Part shown: piece after piece, positions 39,892-49,242 of the stretch
Layout: each line of letters begins with the position of its first letter
Position numbering within the stretch: the stretch's first letter is position 1
Origin: Myxococcales bacterium
GTDB taxonomy: Bacteria > Myxococcota > Polyangia > Polyangiales > Polyangiaceae
Reading direction: 5' to 3'
NCBI GenBank assembly: GCA_003151595.1
Contig: PLXW01000090.1
Span: forward strand, 21,413-70,654
DNA: 49,242 nucleotides
Translations under genes and position numbers: made by a program
Notes under the pieces: model-generated
What the model saw: the letters and a program-made list of their open reading frames with translations, nothing else
What the model was told of the DNA's origin: nothing
Database searches by the model: none

Positions 39892-42711
39892 ATGGCATCC
39901 ACGTTCCCTCTTTTCTGTACGGCCATCCTCCTCGGGGTGATGGTCGTCGCGAGCTACACGTTCGCGATCGCGCTGGCCGCCGGCTCGTCGGGGCGGCTCC
40001 GCACGCTGCAAGCCGCTCGCTTCGGCGCGTACGGCACGGTGGCCCTCATCGCCACCGCCGTCCTCTGCCTGGCGTACGCCTTCGTGAGCCACGACTTCCG
40101 ACTGCGCTACGTCGCGCACTACTCGGATCGCTCGATGCCGCTCGCGTACTTGCTCACCGCGCTGTGGGGCGGGCAAGACGGCTCGCTCCTGTGGTGGCTA
40201 TTCCTCTTGAGCCTCTACATCGGCGCGTGCGTGAAGTGGCTCGGCAAGAAGTACCTGGAGCTGCAGCCGTACATCATCGCCACGCTCATGGCGGTGGTCC
40301 TCTTCTTCTGCGTGCTGATGGCCTTCGCCGCGAACCCGTTCTCCACCAGCGTGGCCGGCGCGCGCATCGACGGCGAGGGATTGAACCCGCTCCTCCAGAA
40401 CTACTGGATGGTGATTCACCCGCCGTCGCTCTACACGGGCTTCGTCGGCTGCACGGTCCCGTTCGCGTTCGCCGTCGCCGCGCTCGTCACCGGGCGGCTC
40501 GACTCGGAGTGGATCGTCGCCAGTCGCCGCTGGATGCTCTTCGCGTGGATGTTCCTCGGCATCGGCAACACGCTCGGAATGATCTGGGCGTACGAAGAGC
40601 TCGGCTGGGGCGGCTACTGGGCGTGGGACCCGGTGGAGAACGCGGCGTTCATGCCGTTCCTCATCGCCAGCGCGTTCATCCACTCGGTGATGATCCAGGA
40701 GCGACGCGGCCTCCTCAAGGTGTGGAACGTCTTCCTCGTCTCGCTCATGTTCCTCATGACGATCTTCGGAACGTTCCTCACGCGCTCGGGCGCCATCGCC
40801 AGCGTTCACTCGTTCGCGCAGTCGTCGATCGGGACGTACTTCGTCTACTTCATCTTCCTCACCGCCGCGGTCGCCGCGACGCTGATGTTCTACCGCTGGC
40901 CCGAGCTGCGTGACCTCCCGCCGTCGCGGCAGCTCCGCAAGGCATCGGTCATCGCCGGCTGGGTCGGCCTCATCGGAGGAGGCCCGGCCGCCGCGTTCAT
41001 CTCGAACCACACCCCGATGCCGATCGTCGCCTTCGCGCTGATCGAAGGCGCGGTGGCGTGGGTCGCGATCGAGCTCGTCTACCGCCGCATGACGGCGAAA
41101 CTGAAGCTCACCTCTTCGGCGCCGCAGATCGAATCGATCTGGTCGCGCGAGTTCACGTTCCTCCTGAACAACTACGCGCTGCTCGGCTTCATGCTCTTCG
41201 TGTGCGTCGCCACGACGTTCCCGATGATCAGCGAAGCGTTCTGGAACGAGAAGGTCACCGTCGGCCCTCCTTATTACAACGCCTGGGTCCAGCCGATCGG
41301 CCTCACCATCTTCACGCTCATGGGCGTCGGCACGCTCTTCGGTTGGAAGAAGACGAGCCCGCACCTGCTGCGTCGCGCGTTCATGGCGCCGCTGGGGATG
41401 ACCGCGCTGGCGATCGTCCTCCACTTCCTCCTCGGTCCGATGATCGGCTTCCCGCCGATCGTGTGGGGCGACGCGATCTACGCCGGCTGGCTCGGGCAAG
41501 GGCTCCGCGCGTTCAACGCCATCACGCCGATGCTCGGCTTCGCGCTCTTCGTGTTCAACGTGACCGTCGTGGTGCAGGAGTTCGTGATGCTCTTCCGCTC
41601 GCGCGCGAAGAGCGGGGCCGACAAGTCCGTGCCGAGCCTCCTCTGGTACGCGGGTCTGCTGCCGGGCTTCGTCTACACGATGATCACGCTGCCGCCCCCC
41701 TCACGCCGGCGCTACGGCGGGTACATCGTTCACCTCGGCATCCTGCTCATGTTCCTCGGCTTCACCGGGAAGTCGTGGACGGTCGATCGCGAAGCGTCGC
41801 TCGCGCCGCACGCCACGATGCAGGCCGATCACTACAAGCTCGAGTACCTCGGCTCGCGCATGGAGGTCGACCTCACGAAGCGAATGGTCTTCGCCGATCT
41901 CGCGGTGACCGATCTCCGCACCGGCAAGTCGCTGGGCACGGTGTCGCCCGCGAAGTTCATCTACAAGAAGCAGCCCGACAGCGCGACGACCGAAGTGGCG
42001 CAGCTCCACTCGATCCGCGACGACCTCTACGTCGTCGTCGGCACGGTGAATCCGCAGACGAAGATGGCGAGCTTCCAGGTTCACGTGAACCCGCTCGTCG
42101 GATGGATCTGGTTCGGGTGCCTCGTCCTGATCTCGGGGAGCATCCTCTGCATGTGGCCGCAGTTCGAGCACGAGGAGTCGCGCGCCTGGGCGTACGCGCG
42201 ATCCGGCGCGGCGATCGCGGCGAGCGTGACGATGGGGATCGTGCTGGCCATCATGCCGGCGCCGGCGTTCGCGCAAGGGACGTCGACCTTGAATCACCAG
42301 GGGACGGTGCACATCGAGAACGCGAAGGAGCGCGACGTCTTCTCCTCGATGCGCTGCATGTGCGGCGGCTGCCAGCGTCTCCCGCTCTCCGATTGCCCGT
42401 GCGCCGATGCCGACACGGCGCGCGACGAGATCCGCAAGCAGCTCGAAGCCGGGATCGAGAAGCAGGCCATCCTGATCTCGTACGTGCAGAAGTGGGGCAC
42501 CGACGGGCTCACCGTTCCGCCGAATACGGGGGCGCTCCGCGCGATCTACCTGTTCCCGCTCACCGCGATCCTCGCGGGGGGCATCGGGCTCGCGTTCATG
42601 TTGCGACGATGGCGTCGGCCGAGCGCCACGAGCGATGCGACGAAGGCGCCGGGCGCGCGCGACGAGTACGATGCGCGCCTCGACGAAGAGCTGAAGGACC
42701 TCGATGACTGA
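39892..42711 (+). CDS. ccmF: CcmF-CcmH fusion, cytochrome c haem lyase
   Basis: 939 residues. The first about 770 are CcmF: many membrane helices and the periplasmic haem-binding WWD loop WGGYWAWDPVENAAF (W239 to F253), preceded by HPPSLYTGFVG and followed by LTRSGAIASVHSFAQ. After a membrane helix (about residues 735-752) and a second (ASVTMGIVLAIMPAPAFA) comes a short CcmH-like domain: SMRCMCGGCQRLPLSDCPCADADTARDEI with Cys822, Cys824, Cys827, Cys835 and Cys837, then LISYVQKWGTDGLTVPP and a final membrane anchor. CcmH reduces apocytochrome cysteines; fusion to CcmF makes thioreduction and ligation one protein. The stop overlaps the next gene by 8 bp. Confidence 0.93.
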   Translation: MASTFPLFCTAILLGVMVVASYTFAIALAAGSSGRLRTLQAARFGAYGTVALIATAVLCLAYAFVSHDFRLRYVAHYSDRSMPLAYLLTALWGGQDGSLLWWLFLLSLYIGACVKWLGKKYLELQPYIIATLMAVVLFFCVLMAFAANPFSTSVAGARIDGEGLNPLLQNYWMVIHPPSLYTGFVGCTVPFAFAVAALVTGRLDSEWIVASRRWMLFAWMFLGIGNTLGMIWAYEELGWGGYWAWDPVENAAFMPFLIASAFIHSVMIQERRGLLKVWNVFLVSLMFLMTIFGTFLTRSGAIASVHSFAQSSIGTYFVYFIFLTAAVAATLMFYRWPELRDLPPSRQLRKASVIAGWVGLIGGGPAAAFISNHTPMPIVAFALIEGAVAWVAIELVYRRMTAKLKLTSSAPQIESIWSREFTFLLNNYALLGFMLFVCVATTFPMISEAFWNEKVTVGPPYYNAWVQPIGLTIFTLMGVGTLFGWKKTSPHLLRRAFMAPLGMTALAIVLHFLLGPMIGFPPIVWGDAIYAGWLGQGLRAFNAITPMLGFALFVFNVTVVVQEFVMLFRSRAKSGADKSVPSLLWYAGLLPGFVYTMITLPPPSRRRYGGYIVHLGILLMFLGFTGKSWTVDREASLAPHATMQADHYKLEYLGSRMEVDLTKRMVFADLAVTDLRTGKSLGTVSPAKFIYKKQPDSATTEVAQLHSIRDDLYVVVGTVNPQTKMASFQVHVNPLVGWIWFGCLVLISGSILCMWPQFEHEESRAWAYARSGAAIAASVTMGIVLAIMPAPAFAQGTSTLNHQGTVHIENAKERDVFSSMRCMCGGCQRLPLSDCPCADADTARDEIRKQLEAGIEKQAILISYVQKWGTDGLTVPPNTGALRAIYLFPLTAILAGGIGLAFMLRRWRRPSATSDATKAPGARDEYDARLDEELKDLDD

Positions 42712-43375
42712 GAAGGACGACGAACGCGCGCGCGCCGACGAGATGGAGCGCGCGCTGGCGCGCACGACGGCGTGGGCGATTCCAGGGACGGCCGTGATCG
42801 CGGCGATCGGCGTGGGTGCGCTGTTCGGCATCGGGCCGGCGTTCCTCGTGCTCGCCTCGGGCGCGCTCGTCAGCGTGATCGCCTTCTTGTGGGCGAGCCT
42901 GCGAACGCTCGGCGGCGACGCGCCGCTCCCCGAAGGTCTCGCGGCTGCCGGCGCCGAACGCCACGACGTGAGCAACGCCGAGGAGCGAAAGCTCCGGACG
43001 CTCCGCGCGCTGAAGGACCTCGAGCACGAGCACGCCATCGGCAAGATCGACGACGCGGACTACCAGCTGATCAGCATGCGCTACCGCGATCAGGCCAAGG
43101 CGATCTTGCGCGAGCTCGACTTCCAGATCGAGCCGATGCGCGCGAAGGCCGAGGAGATCGCGCAGAAGCACCTCGCGAAGAAGGGGATCGTCGACGGACC
43201 CGCCGCGGCGAGCGCGAAAGAAGTCGACGACGCCGAGCCCGCGGCGGCGCCCAAGAGCAAAGCCGCGCCGCGACTCGCCTGCCCCAGATGCGAGACCTCG
43301 AACGAGCCCGACGCCGCCTTCTGCAAGAAGTGCGGGACCCGGCTAGGCACGGAGGCGACCGATGCGAACGCTTAG
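42704..43375 (+). CDS. CcmI-like zinc-ribbon membrane protein
   Basis: 223 residues. Two N-terminal membrane helices (AWAIPGTAVIAAIGVGALFGIGP and LVLASGALVSVIAFLWASL) precede a helical segment ERKLRTLRALKDLEHEHAIGKIDDADYQLISMRY, which matches the start of CcmI/CycH (GKxxxxDY motif). A Lys/Ala linker leads to a C-terminal zinc ribbon CPRCETSNEPDAAFCKKCG. CcmI binds apocytochrome c for the CcmF/H lyase. The zinc ribbon replaces the usual TPR domain, so the chaperone function could differ. Overlaps both neighbours, by 8 and 14 bp. Confidence 0.82.
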   Translation: MTEKDDERARADEMERALARTTAWAIPGTAVIAAIGVGALFGIGPAFLVLASGALVSVIAFLWASLRTLGGDAPLPEGLAAAGAERHDVSNAEERKLRTLRALKDLEHEHAIGKIDDADYQLISMRYRDQAKAILRELDFQIEPMRAKAEEIAQKHLAKKGIVDGPAAASAKEVDDAEPAAAPKSKAAPRLACPRCETSNEPDAAFCKKCGTRLGTEATDANA

Positions 43376-44672
43376 TCGCGGGCTCGTCTTCGCGTGTCTG
43401 CTCACGTCGTCGCTGACGGCGTCGGCCCTCCGCGCGCAAGAAGCGGTCGACGAGAACGCGCCGCTCCCCCCGGACCACCCCAGCATCAACGGGCACGAAG
43501 ATTCGCGCGGCACGCAGCCAGCGAACCCCCACGGCGGGAGCGGGAACAACGGCGCGCCGCAGACGTTCCAGCCGCCGGCCGACACGACGGACGAAGACCC
43601 GCGCATCCCGGCCGGAACGATCTCCATCGCGATCCTCGATCCCGACAACGTCCCGCTCCCCAACACGTCGGTCACGCTCGGCATCCTCCACAACTCCGTC
43701 GCCAAAGGGGAGAGCCGCGAGCACAAGCTCGCCATGACCGACCCGAGCGGCACGGTCACGTTCCCGAACCTCGATCGCGCGAGCGGAATCGCGTACCGCG
43801 TCTCGGTCGCCAAGGACGGCGGCACGTTCTGGGCGTCGCCGTTCGCGCTCCCGGTCGACAAGGGGATGCGCGTCGCGCTGCACGTGTACCCGGTCACGCA
43901 CGAGATCGAGAAGGCGCTCATCGTCGCGCAGGTCGTCGTCTACGCCGAGATGAAGGACGACCGCGTCCAGCTCGAGCAATCGGTGACGATCTACAACCTC
44001 GGTCGCGTGGCGTGGATCCCGGACAACGTGATGCTCGGCTTGCCCGCCGAGTACACCGCGCTCACCAGCCAGGAGACGATGACCGGCGAAGGGGTCACCG
44101 CCATCGACAAGAAGGGGGCGCAGCTTCACGGCACGTTCGGCCCCGGGCAGCACGCGCTCGATTTCCGCTGGCAGCTCCCGTACGCGGGCGAGAAGGACGT
44201 CTCCTTCGACGAGACGCTCATCCCGCACGTCGCCGTCATGCGCGTGATGGCCGCCGCCTCGCAGGAGATGAAGCTCGTCGCCACCGGCTTCCCCGAGGCC
44301 GAGCCGCGCACCGACGCGCAAGGCGAGCGCATCCTCGTCACCGAGAAGCAGATGCGCCGCAACGATCCGCCGCTGGCCCACGTCCACGTCGAGCTGCGCG
44401 ATCTTCCCGCGCCGGGGCCGGGTCGCATCATCGCCACGCTGCTGGCGGGGCTCGGCGTGCTCGCGGGCATCGGCTACGCCTTCTCCTCGAAGAAGGTGGC
44501 GGTCCCCGCGGAGGCGACGAAAGACGAGCGCGCCCGCCTGCTCCTCGACCTCGAAGAGCTCGAACGGGCGCATCGCACGGGCGACATCGGCCCCAAGACG
44601 TACGAACGGGCACGCCGCGAATTGATCGACGCCATCGCCCGCACCCTGGTCATCCGGGCGTCCGAGTCGTGA
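43362..44672 (+). CDS. Exported protein with carboxypeptidase-regulatory-like domain and SHOCT-like tail
   Basis: 436 residues. A signal peptide (VFACLLTSSLTASALRA) is followed by a Pro/Gly linker and an Ig-like carboxypeptidase-regulatory domain (about residues 85-165: ISIAILDPDNVPLPNTSVTLGIL and LAMTDPSGTVTFPNL). A large extracytoplasmic region follows, with a transmembrane helix near residues 365-385 (IIATLLAGLGVLAGIGYAF) and a cytoplasmic tail ERARLLLDLEELERAHRTGDIGPKTYERARREL. The tail resembles SHOCT domains and the helical motif of the upstream CcmI-like protein. Overlap of 14 bp with that gene places it in the ccm operon. Its function in haem attachment is unknown. Confidence 0.8.
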   Translation: MRTLSRGLVFACLLTSSLTASALRAQEAVDENAPLPPDHPSINGHEDSRGTQPANPHGGSGNNGAPQTFQPPADTTDEDPRIPAGTISIAILDPDNVPLPNTSVTLGILHNSVAKGESREHKLAMTDPSGTVTFPNLDRASGIAYRVSVAKDGGTFWASPFALPVDKGMRVALHVYPVTHEIEKALIVAQVVVYAEMKDDRVQLEQSVTIYNLGRVAWIPDNVMLGLPAEYTALTSQETMTGEGVTAIDKKGAQLHGTFGPGQHALDFRWQLPYAGEKDVSFDETLIPHVAVMRVMAAASQEMKLVATGFPEAEPRTDAQGERILVTEKQMRRNDPPLAHVHVELRDLPAPGPGRIIATLLAGLGVLAGIGYAFSSKKVAVPAEATKDERARLLLDLEELERAHRTGDIGPKTYERARRELIDAIARTLVIRASES

Positions 44673-44700
44673 TGGCCGAATCGTGACGCCGGAATCGTGA
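44664..44700 (+). repeat. Three 14-bp-period direct repeats (GAATCGTGA)
   Basis: GAGTCGTGA (44664), GAATCGTGA (44678) and GAATCGTGA (44692) are spaced exactly 14 bp apart; the first spans the stop codon of the preceding gene. A binding site or short duplication are equally possible. Confidence 0.5.
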
Positions 44701-45169
44701 GGCGCGCGGCGTCGTCGCGGTTGCGAAGTACCCTCGTCAAGAGACGGAGTACGCGCGAGAGACGGTTTCGCGCTCTTTCGCCCTGTGAATTACGTGCGCT
44801 CAACTCGTGGGGCACCCGCCCTTCGCACGGGACAGCTCCCTCTGGAGAACTCGTGGACGCGAACTCTCCCCGCCGCCCCCCACGCCCGCCCGTCCATTCG
44901 CCCACACCCCCGACGCGCATTCCGCTGCACGATTTACGGGCTCCGGTGCGATCTCCCCAGTTCCCACAGGCCCTATCACCATGACTAAGGATCTTAATTT
45001 GATCTGATCCTGATCCAGAGAAGAGCGCGGACCGGGGACGATGCGCGGTACCGAGCGCGAGAGCCCCAGGCGCGAGAGGCGGGGGGCGATACCGTGCAGC
45101 GCCCCGCTCGCTGCGTCTAGCGGTCACGAACGCTTCGTCGTATGCACGGAACCCAAGCGAGCGAACGAA
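44673..45169. other. 497-bp non-coding region upstream of dnaN, possible origin-proximal
   Basis: No gene is supported here: the open frame upstream of dnaN is shadow sequence. The stretch from 44985 to 45016 is AT-rich for this genome and has four GATC sites (44990, 45001, 45006, 45012). TGTGAATTA (44784) matches the DnaA box in 7 of 9 bases and GTTCCCACA (44960) in 6. This could be a dnaN promoter region or part of an origin. dnaA is not upstream; a ccm operon is. Confidence 0.4.
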
Positions 45170-46321
45170 ATGGAAATCACGGTAGCCAAGAAAGACCTCC
45201 TGAAGCTCGTCACGCGCATGCAGGGCGTGGCCGAGCGCAAGAGCACGATGCCCGTGCTGTCGAACGTGCTCCTCGCCGTCGACGGCCCCAGCGCGCTCCG
45301 CCTCGCGGCGACTGACCTGTACCTCGCCATCGCGGGGAAGATCAGCGCCGAGGTGAACAAGGGGGGCTCGATCGCCGTCCCGGCGAAGGACCTGTTCGAG
45401 CGCGTGAAGATGATGCCCGACGGGCCGATTCATCTCGCGACGCACGACAACGCCACGACCACGATCAAGGCCGCCGGCACCGCGCGTCGCTACACGCTTC
45501 GCGGCATGCCGGGCGACGACTTCCCGCCGCTCCCCGCGCCGGCCGAGGGTGCGCCGACGTTGGCGCTCGACGTCGAAGTCCTGCAGCAGTTGATCGCCAA
45601 GACGCACTTCTCGATCTCGACCGACGAGACACGCGCGCACTTGAACAGCGCGCTCTTCGAGTGGGACGGCGACGTGGTTCGCATGGTGACGACCGACGGC
45701 CATCGTCTGTCGAAGATGGAAGTGAAAGTGACGGGGCGACAGGCGTCGGCGACGATGCTGATCCCGTTGAAAGCGATCCAGGAGCTCCGTCGCATCTGCG
45801 ACGAGGCGCTGGCCGAGACGCCGTCGAAGGACGCCTCGAAAGACGTCGTGCGGCCGCAGCTCCAGATTACCCAGAGCGGCTCGTCAGCGTTCTTCCAGGG
45901 CGCGGGGATGACGTTCAGCGTGAAGCTGGTCGACGCGCAGTTCCCTCCGTACGCGCAGGTAATTCCTCAGAGCAGCGCGCACAAGATCCACGTGCCGCGC
46001 GCAGCCTTCGCCGACGCCCTTCGCGCCGTGTCCATCGCCGCGAGCGAGCGCACCGGTGGCGTGAAGGTCACGCTCGCCAAGGGAACGATGCGCATCAGCA
46101 GCGAGTCGCCCGAGAGCGGCGACGGCTTCGACGAAGTGCCGATCGACTACGCGGGCCCCGAGCTCACGATCGGCTTCAACGCGAAGTACTTCCTCGACGT
46201 CCTCGGCTCGCTCGAAGAAGAAGAGGTCATCCTGGGCCTCAGCGGCGAGCTCGATCCCGCGGTGCTCCGGCCTGCGAGCGATCGTCAGTTCCTCGCGGTC
46301 GTGATGCCGATGCGCATCTGA
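45170..46321 (+). CDS. dnaN: DNA polymerase III beta sliding clamp
   Basis: 383 residues from the ATG at 45170; homology starts MEITVAKKDLLKLVTRMQGVAERKST. Three clamp domains follow, with landmarks NVLLAVDG, LRLAATDLYLAI, TDGHRLSKMEVKVTG and a C-terminal FLAVVMPMRI (the conserved xxPMRL end of the clamp). The ring tethers Pol III to DNA. It starts the dnaN, recF, gyrB order typical of the origin neighbourhood. The ribosome-binding site is weak (GCGAACGAA). A longer open frame from 45041 lacks homology and is rejected. Confidence 0.97.
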   Translation: MEITVAKKDLLKLVTRMQGVAERKSTMPVLSNVLLAVDGPSALRLAATDLYLAIAGKISAEVNKGGSIAVPAKDLFERVKMMPDGPIHLATHDNATTTIKAAGTARRYTLRGMPGDDFPPLPAPAEGAPTLALDVEVLQQLIAKTHFSISTDETRAHLNSALFEWDGDVVRMVTTDGHRLSKMEVKVTGRQASATMLIPLKAIQELRRICDEALAETPSKDASKDVVRPQLQITQSGSSAFFQGAGMTFSVKLVDAQFPPYAQVIPQSSAHKIHVPRAAFADALRAVSIAASERTGGVKVTLAKGTMRISSESPESGDGFDEVPIDYAGPELTIGFNAKYFLDVLGSLEEEEVILGLSGELDPAVLRPASDRQFLAVVMPMRI

Positions 46322-46352
46322 CGGCGGCTGCGCGGTCGGCTTCGCGGACGCC

Positions 46353-49242
<2,890 letters not shown>

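Noticed and set aside
40198..41499. 433-residue minus-strand frame inside ccmF
   Set aside because: Shadow of the ccmF coding strand, with no motif and Glu/Arg-biased composition.
45041..45169. Upstream extension of dnaN by 43 residues
   Set aside because: Sliding clamps begin at MEITV; the extension has no homology-like content.

Overview
The window reads as one contiguous piece of a GC-rich (roughly two thirds G+C) myxobacterial chromosome, most likely order Polyangiales (Sorangium/Labilithrix-like). The signs are two eukaryote-type Ser/Thr kinases, an AgmX/PglI-type C-terminal domain, a CdnL/CarD-family regulator, a lysine/alanine-rich histone-H1-like protein, an FHA protein, and many lipoproteins with Asp/Ala/Gly-rich tails. 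No phage, insertion sequence, CRISPR array, rRNA or tRNA was recognised. The assignment rests on gene content only.

Layout. 1-1.8 kb: a drug-type ABC exporter ATPase (cut by the window start) and its HlyD membrane-fusion partner. 1.9-9.5 kb: housekeeping and cell-envelope genes (FAH-family hydrolase, formylglycine-enzyme-like protein, CinA, a zinc-metallopeptidase-like lipoprotein coupled to rpe, GNAT, Cys-rich lipoprotein, cyclic-nucleotide-binding protein). They end in two tandem paralogous small lipoproteins with a fixed mature N-terminus, preceded by a good sigma-54 -24/-12 element. 9.7-11.9 kb: a translationally coupled ABC ATPase, polytopic CxxC membrane protein and NosL-like lipoprotein, a candidate metal or thiol system. 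12.2-12.5 kb: a dense array of nine 18-bp palindromic elements in a convergent gap, followed by the terminator and gene of CdnL. 13.4-19.5 kb: Ppx/GppA phosphatase, OmpA-like lipoprotein, H1-like protein with its own promoter and terminator, a TrmB-type regulator, unknown proteins and an AgmX-domain lipoprotein.

19.5-30.7 kb: two Ser/Thr kinases separated by a Cys-rich lipoprotein, an SDR, a double-FHA membrane protein, glutathione synthetase and gamma-glutamyltransferase with overlapping divergent start codons, an ECF sigma/anti-sigma pair and a PhaR-type regulator. 30.8-38.7 kb: an orphan iron/cobalamin-type ABC ATPase, TPR proteins, a Cys-type CcmE, an HNH protein, a methyltransferase, an orphan SpoA (SctQ/FliM-like) protein, a low-complexity lipoprotein and an aminotransferase, followed by a degenerate 21-bp tandem dyad array. 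38.9-44.7 kb: an EamA transporter, then a cytochrome c maturation operon with a CcmF-CcmH fusion, a CcmI-like zinc-ribbon protein and a membrane-anchored partner.

45.2 kb to the end: dnaN, recF and the 5' part of gyrB, the conserved replication cluster. dnaA is not in the window. The 497 bp before dnaN hold an AT-rich GATC cluster and only weak DnaA-box matches, so a replication origin here is possible but unproven.

The features most likely to be undescribed are the palindrome mosaic at 12.2-12.5 kb, the 21-bp phased dyads at 38.8 kb, the NPQPLPPG lipoprotein pair with its sigma-54 promoter, and the ABC/CxxC/NosL operon.
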